Shown here: in pieces, positions 50,875 through 59,260 of the stretch | Numbering within the stretch: the first letter of the stretch is position 1 | Layout: every line of letters starts with the position of its first letter | From: Bacteroidia bacterium | GTDB taxonomy: Bacteria > Bacteroidota > Bacteroidia > Bacteroidales > Azobacteroidaceae | Length of the DNA stretch: 64,000 bases | Reading direction: 5' to 3' | Assembly (NCBI GenBank): GCA_026000155.1 | Contig: BNYG01000001.1 | Location: 104,727 to 168,726, forward strand | Made by a program: the position numbers and the translations under genes | The notes under the pieces: generated by a model | Seen by the model: the letters and a program-made list of their open reading frames with translations, nothing else | Databases searched by the model: none | Told to the model about the DNA's origin: nothing

Positions 50875-52362
50875 ATGAGTCGTAAACTGATCTATCTTTT
50901 ATTATTCGTTTCCCTGTCTTCTTTTGCGCAAATTACGCCTAAACGGGAATTTCGCGGAGCCTGGATCAGTATCATTTATCAAAGCCAGTACCCCAAAATG
51001 TCCGTTCCCGAAATGAAACACTATTTTACGGATATGCTGGACAGTTTGCAAGCCTGTCATATCAATGCGATTATTTATCAGGCTCGTCCCGCTGCAGATG
51101 CTTGTTATGATTCCAATATCGAACCTTGGAGCCGGTATCTGACCGGTCAACAGGGAAAAGCGCCGGAGGGAAATTTTGACCCGATGGCTTTTTTGATTGA
51201 AGAGGCGCACGGCCGCGGGATGGAATTTCATGCCTGGCTGAATCCTTATCGTGTAACTGCTTCCGAAAACGAAACGCTGCATGCTTCCCATATTTATTAT
51301 CAACATCCCGAATGGTTTGTCAAATACGGCAATAAACTGTATTTCGACCCGGGTTTGCCGGAAAGCCGGACTTTTATTTGCCAAGTGGTGAACGATATTG
51401 TCAGCCGGTATGATGTGGATGCCATTCATACGGACGATTATTTTTATCCCTACCCGATTGCCGGAGAACAATTTCCGGATGCGGACAGCTTCAATCGTTA
51501 TGCCTCTTCGCAGGGTTTTTCTGCCGGCCAACGCAATGATTGGCGGCGAAATAATGTCAACACTTTAATCCGGGACGTGAAACAGACCATTGTGCGGACT
51601 AAACCTTGGGTGCGTTTCGGCATCAGCCCTTTTGGTATTTACCGGAATAAAAAAAATACGCCCGACGGCTCCGGCAGCGAGACGAATGGTTTGCAAAACT
51701 ACGACGACCTGTATGCAGACATCAAACTTTGGATGGAAAAAGGCTGGATCGACTATAATATGCCCCAGATTTATTGGGAAACAGGACATCCGGCTGCCGA
51801 TTACGAAACGTTAATCCGGTGGTGGACGCGAAATAATTACGGTGGTCACTTGTATATCGGACAAGATGTGGCACGAACGATGAAAGGAGGCGACCTGAAC
51901 CGCAAAATGGAACTGGAACGCACACTTCCCGCCGTTTACGGCAATTGTTTTTGGCCTGTATATGAGTTATTGAAAAACAACGGCGGAATAACCGACCGGC
52001 TGAAAAATCAATATCAGTCCTATCCGGCTTTAATTCCGGCTTATTTGCATCAGCACAATAAACGCCCCAAAGATGTCAAATCGTTGAAAGCCGAATGGAC
52101 TCCGCAAGGTTACTTGTTGCATTGGAAACGGAACGGCGACCCTAAAAATCCGGAAAAGGCGCAATATTATGTGATTTACCGTTTCCGGGACAAGGAAAAA
52201 ACAAACCTCGAAGATCCCTCGAAAATCGTATCCATCACTCGTAGAACTGATTACCTTTTACCGTATCAAAATGGAACGGAGAAATACAAATACGTTGTTA
52301 CTTCCGTTGACCGTTTTCATAACGAAACGAAAAAAGGAAAGTCAAAAACCATCAAACTATAA
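50875..52362 (+). CDS. Family 10-like glycosyl hydrolase (GHL10/DUF187, YngK type)
   Basis: This 495-residue secreted protein has a signal (MSRKLIYLLLFVSLSSFAQ) and begins with KREFRGAWISIIYQS. DSLQACHINAIIYQARPAADACYDS, GMEFHAWLNPYRVT, DVDAIHTDDYFYPYP and WVRFGISPFGIYRNK follow, all hallmarks of GHL10 (DUF187). A fibronectin-like tail follows (EWTPQGYLLHWKRN ... YKYVVTSVDRFHNE). Likely periplasmic or surface glycan hydrolysis; the substrate is unknown. The zinc transport genes follow 3 bp downstream. Confidence 0.9.
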   Translation: MSRKLIYLLLFVSLSSFAQITPKREFRGAWISIIYQSQYPKMSVPEMKHYFTDMLDSLQACHINAIIYQARPAADACYDSNIEPWSRYLTGQQGKAPEGNFDPMAFLIEEAHGRGMEFHAWLNPYRVTASENETLHASHIYYQHPEWFVKYGNKLYFDPGLPESRTFICQVVNDIVSRYDVDAIHTDDYFYPYPIAGEQFPDADSFNRYASSQGFSAGQRNDWRRNNVNTLIRDVKQTIVRTKPWVRFGISPFGIYRNKKNTPDGSGSETNGLQNYDDLYADIKLWMEKGWIDYNMPQIYWETGHPAADYETLIRWWTRNNYGGHLYIGQDVARTMKGGDLNRKMELERTLPAVYGNCFWPVYELLKNNGGITDRLKNQYQSYPALIPAYLHQHNKRPKDVKSLKAEWTPQGYLLHWKRNGDPKNPEKAQYYVIYRFRDKEKTNLEDPSKIVSITRRTDYLLPYQNGTEKYKYVVTSVDRFHNETKKGKSKTIKL

Positions 52363-52365
52363 TCT

Positions 52366-53226
52366 ATGCACAAATCTATTTCTGTTTCCTTTTTAGGCAT
52401 TGTTTTATTATGTATGGCTTGTTCCAACCGGACGGAACAGGGCAACCGGATTACGGTCACCATCGAGCCGCAACGCTATTTTGCCGAACAGTTGGTGGAT
52501 TCTCTTTTTGAAATCACCACAATGGTTCCGCTGGGCAACAGTCCGGAAAGTTACGACCCGAGTCCGCGGCAAATGACTCAATTAGCCGAGAGCAAAGCCT
52601 ATTTTTGCATCGGACACATCGGCTTTGAAAATGCCTGGTTAGACCGCTTGAAACAAAACAATCCCCATCTGCTGTTTTTCGATAACAGCCAAGGGATTCA
52701 TTATTCCCTGCACGACGAAGAGGAAACCCACAGTCATTCGCATGCCGCCATTGACCCGCATACCTGGATGTCGCCCAAGGAGGTGCGCATCATTGTCCAA
52801 AATATGTTCAAAGCATTGGTCGAGATTGACCCGGAACATACGCCGGTTTATCAAGCCAATCTGGAAAAATTAATCCGGGAAATCGACGAAACCGACCAAA
52901 TGGTTCAGTCGTATTTGAGCCGGTCTTCCCAAAAAGCGTTTATCATTTATCACCCGGCCTTGACTTATTTTGCCCGGGACTATGGTTTAACGCAATATGC
53001 GATTGAATTGGACGGAAAAGAGCCTTCGCCCGAACAGTTGAAGAAATTAACGGATACGGCAAAAGCAGAGAATATTAAAACCGTTTTTATCCAGCAGGAA
53101 TTTGACCGGAAAAATGCGGAAATCATTGCCCGGGAAACCGGTTGCCGTTTAGTGGTGATTAATCCTTTATCCTATCAATGGAAAGAGGAAGTCGTCCGAA
53201 TTGCTAAAATATTATCCGGTGAATAA
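52366..53226 (+). CDS. znuA: Zinc/metal ABC transporter substrate-binding lipoprotein
   Basis: This 286-residue cluster A-I binding protein has a lipobox (GIVLLCMACSNR, Cys about 19) and TVTIEPQRYFAEQLV at the start. A short His-rich loop (HDEEETHSHSHAAIDPHTW) suggests zinc, and YHPALTYFARDYGLTQYAIELDGKEPSPEQL supplies further metal ligands. It delivers the metal to an ABC importer whose ATPase gene overlaps its end. Confidence 0.88.
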   Translation: MHKSISVSFLGIVLLCMACSNRTEQGNRITVTIEPQRYFAEQLVDSLFEITTMVPLGNSPESYDPSPRQMTQLAESKAYFCIGHIGFENAWLDRLKQNNPHLLFFDNSQGIHYSLHDEEETHSHSHAAIDPHTWMSPKEVRIIVQNMFKALVEIDPEHTPVYQANLEKLIREIDETDQMVQSYLSRSSQKAFIIYHPALTYFARDYGLTQYAIELDGKEPSPEQLKKLTDTAKAENIKTVFIQQEFDRKNAEIIARETGCRLVVINPLSYQWKEEVVRIAKILSGE

Positions 53227-53839
53227 GCTATTGGTTGACATAGAGCATGTAAGCGCAGGCTACAACGATAAATTAGTCTTGAGAGATATTTCATTGAAAA
53301 TATACGAACAGGATTTTCTGGGGATAACCGGCCCGAATGGCGGAGGAAAAACCACGTTGGTCAAAGTCATTCTGGGTTTAATCCGGCCGGTATCCGGTAC
53401 CGTTCGCTTGGCACATGCCGGTTTGAAAAAACGTATCGGTTACATGCCGCAAACCAATTCCATAGATAAAAAATTCCCTATTCTGGTTTCCGAAGTCATT
53501 GCTTCCGGATTGAGTTCCGAAAAGGGAATGAGTTCCTCCCAAAAACAGGAAAGAGTCCGTGAAACAGTATTGGAAATGGGTTTGGAAACGATGGCGGACA
53601 AACCGGTAGGCGAATTATCCGGCGGACAATTGCAACGGACCTTGTTGGGCAGGGCAGTTATCAACCGTCCCGAATTGTTGATTTTGGATGAACCGAATTC
53701 GTATATCGACAAAACTTTTGCAACGCATTTTTACCAATTATTGCAGGAACTCAATCAAAAAACGGCCATTGTGTTGATTTCGCACGATATGGATGCGGTG
53801 GCTTCGATGGTGAAAAAACAATTGACAATTAACAATTGA
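53219..53839 (+). CDS. znuC: Metal ABC transporter ATP-binding protein
   Basis: This ATPase of about 206 residues has Walker A GPNGGGKT, Q-loop MPQTNSID, signature LSGGQLQRTLLG, Walker B LLILDEPNSYID and switch His ISHDMDAV. I prefer the GTG at 53219 (overlapping the znuA stop) to the ATG at 53201, because homology starts at VNKLLVDIEHVSAGY. No ZnuB permease gene follows: the next gene is an unrelated transporter, so the permease must be encoded elsewhere or lost. Confidence 0.88.
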   Translation: MNKLLVDIEHVSAGYNDKLVLRDISLKIYEQDFLGITGPNGGGKTTLVKVILGLIRPVSGTVRLAHAGLKKRIGYMPQTNSIDKKFPILVSEVIASGLSSEKGMSSSQKQERVRETVLEMGLETMADKPVGELSGGQLQRTLLGRAVINRPELLILDEPNSYIDKTFATHFYQLLQELNQKTAIVLISHDMDAVASMVKKQLTINN

Positions 53840-53879
53840 CAATGATCGTTGTTTATTGGTCATTGATAATTGAAAAAGT

Positions 53880-54827
53880 ATGAATAATTTTCTTTTTTCT
53901 TTGAATGTGGTGGCGCCGCTTTTTGTCCTGATGGCGACCGGTTACGTAATACGGCAAATCCGGTTTGTTACTGAGGATTTTCTGTCGCAATTGAATAAAC
54001 TTGTCTTCAAGTTTTGTTTGCCCATCATGCTGTTTCAAGATATCCGCCTTTCGTACGAAGGGGATTTTTCGAATACCAAACTCATTTTTGCCTCCCTTAT
54101 CGGCATTGCAACGGTTATTTTTCTCTCGTTTGTGATTGTTCCGCTGTTGGTCAAACGAAAAGCCCAGCGGGGAAGTATTATCCAGGGAATTTACCGCAGT
54201 AATTTTCTGATTTACGGCATGCCACTTGCCGTAGGGATGTATGGCGACAGCGCCGTAGCTGCCATTTCCATGTTAATGTTTATCATGATTCCTTTTTACA
54301 ATGTGGCGGCGGTCATCATTCTGTCTATTTATTCCGAAACAGGAACGCATAAAGTGACTTTCAAGAGCGTATTATACGATATTGTAACCAATCCCTTGAT
54401 TCTCGGTTGTTTCTTTGGTCTGTTGGGCGGAATGATTCACTTGCAATTGCCCCGCTTCCTGAATGTTCCGCTGGCTCAATTGGCAGGAACCGCAGCGCCT
54501 TTGGCTTTGTTTGTGATGGGCGGGGAATTCAAATTCAGAAGCCTCCGGAATAATCTGTTGAAGGTAATTGCCGTTACGGTCGCCCGTTTGATCATTGTAC
54601 CGGTTGCCGCATTAAGCCTGTTTATTTACATGGGTTTCCGGGATGTGGATTTAGCCGTGTTGCTTTGTATTTTTGCCACTCCTGCCGCCCTGGCCGGTTA
54701 CATTATGTCCAAAAATATGGGAACCGACGGTGAATTGTCCGGGCAAATCGTTGTATTAACAACAGCCTGTTCCTGTGTCACCATTTTTTTCATCATCTAT
54801 TTTCTGAGAACTTGGGGCTATTTTTAG
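53880..54827 (+). CDS. AEC family transporter (auxin efflux carrier-like)
   Basis: This 315-residue protein has ten hydrophobic segments and the pattern NVVAPLFVLMATGYVIRQIRF at the start, FRSNFLIYGMPLA-like helix 4 (YRSNFLIYGMPLAVGM) and ILGCFFGLLGG, typical of AEC permeases for organic acids or other anions. The substrate is not predictable. It follows the zinc ATPase by 40 bp; co-transcription is likely but a functional link is not. Confidence 0.85.
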   Translation: MNNFLFSLNVVAPLFVLMATGYVIRQIRFVTEDFLSQLNKLVFKFCLPIMLFQDIRLSYEGDFSNTKLIFASLIGIATVIFLSFVIVPLLVKRKAQRGSIIQGIYRSNFLIYGMPLAVGMYGDSAVAAISMLMFIMIPFYNVAAVIILSIYSETGTHKVTFKSVLYDIVTNPLILGCFFGLLGGMIHLQLPRFLNVPLAQLAGTAAPLALFVMGGEFKFRSLRNNLLKVIAVTVARLIIVPVAALSLFIYMGFRDVDLAVLLCIFATPAALAGYIMSKNMGTDGELSGQIVVLTTACSCVTIFFIIYFLRTWGYF

Positions 54828-54870
54828 CATTTATTTTTTCGTTTTTATTTTTTTTAATTACCTTTGCGCC

Positions 54871-55317
54871 ATGAAAGCAATCAATAAGAGTTTGGAACCT
54901 GTCTTAAAGTCAGCTGTTTTAGAAAGCCTGAAAAATTATGACCTGACGAATGAAGGTAATTTTTTGGGAGATCTTTATCTGTATTATGACGGAGAGAATC
55001 AAACGCTTACTTTCTTTGACGATGTAGAAAAAGAATTAGTTACGGTCAATCTGAACGATGAAGACATTATTCCGGAAACGGAACTTCAACGGGAAATCAA
55101 GCATACCGCTAAATTCGTCCTCAAAGAATTGGAAAAAGAAAAAGCTTTCGATACCGGTTTTATTTGCAAACCTTTCACGGTCAGTATGGTTGACAGCGAT
55201 TTTATTGTAGAAGAAGAATTGATTTTTATCGACGACGATACCTTAAAATTGGAAGGCAACCTCTGGTCCGGTTTGGACAAGGAATTAGACGATTTTCTAA
55301 AAAATCTGATGCAATAA
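54871..55317 (+). CDS. Conserved hypothetical acidic protein
   Basis: This 148-residue acidic protein (LEPVLKSAVLESLKNYDLTN, then LDKELDDFLKNLMQ at the end) has no membrane segment or signal. TACCTTTG at 54859-54866 ends 4 bp before the ATG, so the message would be nearly leaderless. I do not know the family. It precedes tRNA-Thr by 6 bp. Confidence 0.75.
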   Translation: MKAINKSLEPVLKSAVLESLKNYDLTNEGNFLGDLYLYYDGENQTLTFFDDVEKELVTVNLNDEDIIPETELQREIKHTAKFVLKELEKEKAFDTGFICKPFTVSMVDSDFIVEEELIFIDDDTLKLEGNLWSGLDKELDDFLKNLMQ

Positions 55318-55323
55318 TCAAAG

Positions 55324-55396
55324 GCCACTATAGCTCAGTCGGTAGAGCAGCGCATTCGTAACGCGCAGGTCACCAGTTCGAGTCTGGTTAGTGGCT
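55324..55396 (+). tRNA. tRNA-Thr (anticodon CGT)
   Basis: Acceptor GCCACTA/TAGTGGC, D-arm GCTCAGTCGGTAGAGC, anticodon loop TTCGTAA and T-arm with AGTTCGAGTCT give a complete tRNA for ACG. CCA is not encoded. One mismatch (A31-C39) lies in the anticodon stem. Its 3' part is repeated at 56101-56166. Confidence 0.93.
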
Positions 55397-55421
55397 CTTT
55401 TTTTACTCGTAAAAATATGGA

Positions 55422-56072
55422 ATGGCAATACATCAACAGTTTCCACAAGGAATGGATGGAAAAAAGCATCCAATCAATAAACTATTGGAAGAGGCATCCG
55501 ATGTCGTTAGAAGATGTAAAGAGGCAGCAAATACTATTAAACCAACAGAAGACCACAAGGGAAACCAAATTGCAGTACTGAAAGAATTTGCGACGAATAA
55601 CAATCTATGGCTTGATTTTACAGATTCGCCTATCATTTATTTAGACAAAGGAGGGGAAAATGAAGTATTCTATGATGGCAAATCTTCTGTTATCAAATTC
55701 AATAACTTCGAATACGCAGGAGAAGATTTAACTAATTTTTTTATCCGGATGGTAGCTCATAACTACTTTTTCAACAATATTCCATACGAACTGATAGGGT
55801 TTGCCGAGAATTCCAGAAAAGAATTTTGTGCTGTTCTAAAACAACCATACGTCCAAGCCAAAAGAGAAGCTAAAGTAAAAGAAATCACACAATACATGAA
55901 ATCGCTTGGATTTGCAAAAGGATATTATTCAGATGAATTTTATAATGATAAGTACGAAATTTTTGATGCTGTACCCAATAATGTTTTATATGGAAAAGAT
56001 GATATTTTATATTTCATTGATACCCAAATCAGACTAAGAGAAATCGAAATTACCCAGCCGGATGTGCAATAA
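55422..56072 (+). CDS. PolyVal-type protein kinase domain protein
   Basis: This 216-residue protein has GGENEVFYDGKSSVIKFNNFEY, VAHNYFFNNIPYELIGFAEN, CAVLKQPYVQAKREA and NNVLYGKDDILYFIDTQI, the pattern of the putative polyvalent protein kinase domain known from phage and conjugative-element polyvalent proteins of Bacteroidota. Here it stands alone in a 700-bp islet between tRNA-Thr and its partial copy. It is probably cargo or a relic of a larger integrated element. Confidence 0.75.
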   Translation: MAIHQQFPQGMDGKKHPINKLLEEASDVVRRCKEAANTIKPTEDHKGNQIAVLKEFATNNNLWLDFTDSPIIYLDKGGENEVFYDGKSSVIKFNNFEYAGEDLTNFFIRMVAHNYFFNNIPYELIGFAENSRKEFCAVLKQPYVQAKREAKVKEITQYMKSLGFAKGYYSDEFYNDKYEIFDAVPNNVLYGKDDILYFIDTQIRLREIEITQPDVQ

Positions 56073-56100
56073 TTATTCAGCAATTGTAGATGAACGGGTG

Positions 56101-56166
56101 ACTCAGTCGGTAGAGCAGCACATTCGTAACGCGCAGGTCACCAGTTCGAGTCTGGTTAGTGGCTCT
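56101..56166 (+). repeat. Partial tRNA-Thr copy (attachment-site duplication)
   Basis: From the D-arm (CTCAGTCGGTAGAGCAGC) to the 3' end this repeats 55333-55398 with a single G/A change (GCACATTCGTAA). The 5' acceptor strand is not tRNA-like, so it cannot fold as a tRNA. It marks the right end of an integrated segment. Confidence 0.85.
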
Positions 56167-56169
56167 TTT

Positions 56170-56215
56170 ATAATCAGCCGTAACTATGTTTTTTTACATA
56201 CTTATGGCTGATTAT
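56170..56215. repeat. ATAATCAGCC dyad upstream of the second DUF234 ATPase gene
   Basis: ATAATCAGCCGTAACTATG (56170-56188) is nearly complementary to 56197-56215 (two mismatches). The same 19-mer recurs downstream at 57726-57744, and GGCTGATTAT occurs once more at about 56261. Confidence 0.75.
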
Positions 56216-56287
56216 AGTTTTTTATTTTGAAATAAATAATCTTTTTTGTACATTTGTGGCTGATTATAAATAGATAGTTTGAGCTAT

Positions 56288-57706
56288 ATGGAAAGTAATA
56301 TTATCGGCAGAGAATTGGAAAAGAATATTTTAGAGGAAATTTCCGGTTCGGAAAAGTCGGAATTTGTAGCCGTTTACGGTAGAAGGCGTGTAGGCAAAAC
56401 ATTCCTGATCCGTGAAATGTTTGCCGGCCGGTTTGCTTTTGAAATTTCGGGCTTGGCGAATGCTAAAACCAAGAGTCAGTTGCTCAATTTTACGCTCACA
56501 CTCAACAAACAATCAGGCGAGAATGTGAAGCCGGCCGAAAATTGGTTGGAAGCCTTTGCACAATTAGCCGATTTTTTGGAACGAAGAACAGAAAAACGCA
56601 AAATACTGTTTTTTGACGAAATTCCATGGATGGACACGCCCCGGTCGGATTTTCTAGCGGCGTTGGAACATTTTTGGAACGCTTGGGCTTCGGCTCGCAA
56701 AGACATTGTGCTGATTGTGTGCGGTTCGGCAACTTCATGGATTATCAACAATTTAATCAATAATCACGGCGGTTTGCACAACCGTTTGACAAGCACTATT
56801 TTTCTCAAACCATTTACCTTGCTCGAATGTGAACACTATTTCAAAGCACAAAAAATTTCGACAAGTAGAATGCAAATCGCTGAATATTATATGATTATGG
56901 GCGGTGTGCCGTTTTATTTGAGCAATATTAAAAAAGGTTTGAGTGTGGCGCAAAACATTGACAGGCTGTTTTTTGCGGCAAAAAGCGAATTGCGAAACGA
57001 ATTCAGCAATCTGTATGCGGCGCTTTTTCGCAAATCAGACGATTATATTAAAGTGGTAGAAGCCTTAAGCAAAAAAGGAAAGGGATTGAACCGCAATGAA
57101 ATAGAGTCTTTGTCAAAAATATCGGGCGGAGGCAGTTTGACAAAAATATTGCAAAATTTGGAATATTGCGATTTTATCCGAAAATACAACGAGTTCGACA
57201 AAAAGAAAAGAGACCGGCTTTACCAACTTATCGATCCGTTTACGTTGTTTTATTTCAAATTTATTGCCAAAAATGAGTACAACGACGAGCATTTTTGGAC
57301 CAATTCACTTGATACGCCGCTCCACAACACTTGGGCGGGCTTTGCCTTTGAGATGCTTGCTTTGTTGCATATTCAGGAAATAAAAAAAGCCTTGGGTATT
57401 TCGGGCATTCAATCGACCGTATCGGCGTGGCGAAGCGCCAAAGCAAGTCCGGCCGCTCAAATTGATTTGGCAATCAATCGTAAAGACGGAATTATCAACC
57501 TGTTGGAAATAAAATTTGCAGACAAGCCCTTTGTAATTACCAAAAATTACGAAGACAATTTGCGGAACAAAATTTTTGCCTTCAAAGAAGAAACCGGAAC
57601 AAAAAAAGCCTGTCATTTACTGATGCTGACAACCTTTGGCATAAAACAAAACAGCTATTCGGGAATGGTGCAAAAAGAATTGACAATAGACAATCTATTT
57701 TCGTGA
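56288..57706 (+). CDS. AAA ATPase with C-terminal DUF234 nuclease-like domain
   Basis: 472 residues from ATG 56288 (a TTG 9 bp upstream is in frame). Paralogue of the 24203 protein: P-loop GRRRVGKT, Walker B ILFFDEIPWMD, IVCGSATSW, winged helix GLNRNEIESLSKISGGGSL, and DUF234 with AQIDLAINRKDGIINLLEIKF (D, ExK). It sits between a partial tRNA-Thr copy and a second tRNA scrap and is flanked by 19-bp direct repeats, suggesting it is itself part of an inserted unit. Confidence 0.88.
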   Translation: MESNIIGRELEKNILEEISGSEKSEFVAVYGRRRVGKTFLIREMFAGRFAFEISGLANAKTKSQLLNFTLTLNKQSGENVKPAENWLEAFAQLADFLERRTEKRKILFFDEIPWMDTPRSDFLAALEHFWNAWASARKDIVLIVCGSATSWIINNLINNHGGLHNRLTSTIFLKPFTLLECEHYFKAQKISTSRMQIAEYYMIMGGVPFYLSNIKKGLSVAQNIDRLFFAAKSELRNEFSNLYAALFRKSDDYIKVVEALSKKGKGLNRNEIESLSKISGGGSLTKILQNLEYCDFIRKYNEFDKKKRDRLYQLIDPFTLFYFKFIAKNEYNDEHFWTNSLDTPLHNTWAGFAFEMLALLHIQEIKKALGISGIQSTVSAWRSAKASPAAQIDLAINRKDGIINLLEIKFADKPFVITKNYEDNLRNKIFAFKEETGTKKACHLLMLTTFGIKQNSYSGMVQKELTIDNLFS

Positions 57707-57725
57707 TAATTCAAATTATATGTTT

Positions 57726-57768
57726 ATAATCAGCCGTAACTATGCTTTTTTATATACTTACGGCTGAT
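57726..57768. repeat. ATAATCAGCC dyad downstream of the second DUF234 ATPase gene
   Basis: The left arm (57726-57744) is identical to 56170-56188 and pairs with TATACTTACGGCTGAT around a T-rich loop. Together the two copies bracket the gene. Confidence 0.7.
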
Positions 57769-57816
57769 TTTGTAAAACCTTGCGGCATCAACAACGATTT
57801 TCATTGTGTAAGTTCA

Positions 57817-57829
57817 TCGGTAGAGCAGC
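57817..57829 (+). repeat. 13-bp tRNA-like scrap
   Basis: TCGGTAGAGCAGC equals part of the tRNA-Thr D-arm. It lies just outside the DUF234 unit, possibly a worn attachment site; chance is not excluded at this length. Confidence 0.35.
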
Positions 57830-57830
57830 T

Positions 57831-58940
57831 TTATACTTTAATTAATTCGTAATCCAAACTCCCCAAGCCGATTTCTTCCGCATATTTCAATCCCGCCAGC
57901 CAATCGGTATTCGGATGAATCAATTTAAATTTATCTACATTCTGCAATTCGCCGTATTGCCGGGTTTCGAGAACCGTATGGATATTCGCACCCGATTGAG
58001 TAATCATATCTGCCGAAGCTTTATCCAAAGCGACAGGGTCGAAAGAAGCCGCAATCCCGATATTCGGAACAATCGCCGCATCATTGCAATTCCAGCAATC
58101 GCAATCCGGTGAAACGTCTATGATAAAATTGATATGGAAATTCGGTTTGTCTTTGATCACAGCCGTAGTGTATTCCGCAATTTTATAATTCATAATATCC
58201 GCCGAATTATCCCAAACCGGTTGAGCGGCATCGAATTGACAGACGGCCACGCATTGACCGCAACCAACGCATTGGGCATAATCGATTTTCGCTTTTTTAT
58301 CCACATTCAAATGAATGGCATCCGAAGCGCAATATTTCACGCATTGACCGCAAGAGGTACACAAAGACGTATCTACGATAGGTTGCGAAGAAGAATGTAA
58401 TTCCAATTTTCCGGTACGGGAAGCCGAACCCATGCCCAAGTTTTTCAGCGCTCCGCCAAATCCGGCTTGTTCGTGCCCTTTGAAATGATTCATGGAAATA
58501 ACGATATCGGCTTCGGCAATAGCAGCCCCAATTTTTGCCGTTTTGCAATACTTTAAATCAATGGGAATTTCCTTATAATCAATCGCTTTCAAACCGTCGG
58601 CAATAATCACCGGACAAGGAACGGCTATCGGATTAAATCCGTTTTCAAACGCACTTTCAATATGGTCAATCGCATTCGACCGTTTTCCCAGATACAAGGT
58701 ATTGGAATCCGTCAAAAAAGGTTTTGCTTGTTTGGTTAACAAGTATTTAACCAATTTACCGGCATAATTGGCGCGGATATACGACAAATTGCCGGGTTCG
58801 CCGAAATGGATTTTAATCGCCGTAAATTTGTCTTTGAAGTCGATTTGTTCGATACCGGCTTTCTTAATCAGGATTTCCAATTTGTCCAACAGGTTGCGTC
58901 CGGGCTTGGTACGCATATCCGTAAAATACACTTTTGACAT
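57831..58940 (-). CDS. DUF362 protein with ferredoxin-type iron-sulfur domain
   Basis: About 369 residues from MSKVYFTDMRTKPG at 58940. It has the DUF362 core (FTAIKIHFGEPGNLSYIRANY, VISMNHFKGHEQAGFGGALKNLGMG) and two 4Fe-4S motifs (SLCTSCGQCVKYCASDAI and AQCVGCGQCVAVCQ). A role in electron transfer or cofactor chemistry is assumed for the family; the reaction is unknown. In-frame Mets upstream at 58946 and 58964 are less likely starts. Confidence 0.88.
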   Translation of the reverse strand: MSKVYFTDMRTKPGRNLLDKLEILIKKAGIEQIDFKDKFTAIKIHFGEPGNLSYIRANYAGKLVKYLLTKQAKPFLTDSNTLYLGKRSNAIDHIESAFENGFNPIAVPCPVIIADGLKAIDYKEIPIDLKYCKTAKIGAAIAEADIVISMNHFKGHEQAGFGGALKNLGMGSASRTGKLELHSSSQPIVDTSLCTSCGQCVKYCASDAIHLNVDKKAKIDYAQCVGCGQCVAVCQFDAAQPVWDNSADIMNYKIAEYTTAVIKDKPNFHINFIIDVSPDCDCWNCNDAAIVPNIGIAASFDPVALDKASADMITQSGANIHTVLETRQYGELQNVDKFKLIHPNTDWLAGLKYAEEIGLGSLDYELIKV

Positions 58941-58980
58941 AAGCATTTGTTTTTGAAAATACAAAATTAATAAAAATCAG

Positions 58981-59151
58981 TTACCGGATGTATTTATTGA
59001 GAAAAATATAGGAAATAAATCCGGCAACAATCAATATCCACCCTGTCAGCAACGAGCTGTTTGTTTGGAGATGTGCAAAAAAAGGAACAATGAGAAACAA
59101 TGCGCCAACCAGTACCAGAAATATTCCCAGATTTTTCAAAAAGAACTTCAT
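58981..59151 (-). CDS. Small two-helix membrane protein
   Basis: From ATG 59151 the minus strand encodes 56 residues: MKFFLKNLGIFLVLVGALFL (first helix), then a short polar turn (HLQTNSS) and WILIVAGFISYIFLNKYIR. It ends 40 bp before the DUF362 gene starts and reads in the same direction. Small membrane proteins of this layout are common in Bacteroidales; function unknown. Confidence 0.65.
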   Translation of the reverse strand: MKFFLKNLGIFLVLVGALFLIVPFFAHLQTNSSLLTGWILIVAGFISYIFLNKYIR

Positions 59152-59260
59152 TATTCGGAAACTTTTTACAAATTAAACGATTATTTGCGGAATTATAAAA
59201 TATTCTTTTGTAAAAGGAAAGAATTGCTTATTTTTGTAGTATGATAATGTTAATCTTAAG

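Noticed and set aside
56101-56166. Second tRNA-Thr gene
   Set aside because: The 5' acceptor strand does not pair with the 3' end, so it is a partial copy, best explained as an attachment-site duplication.
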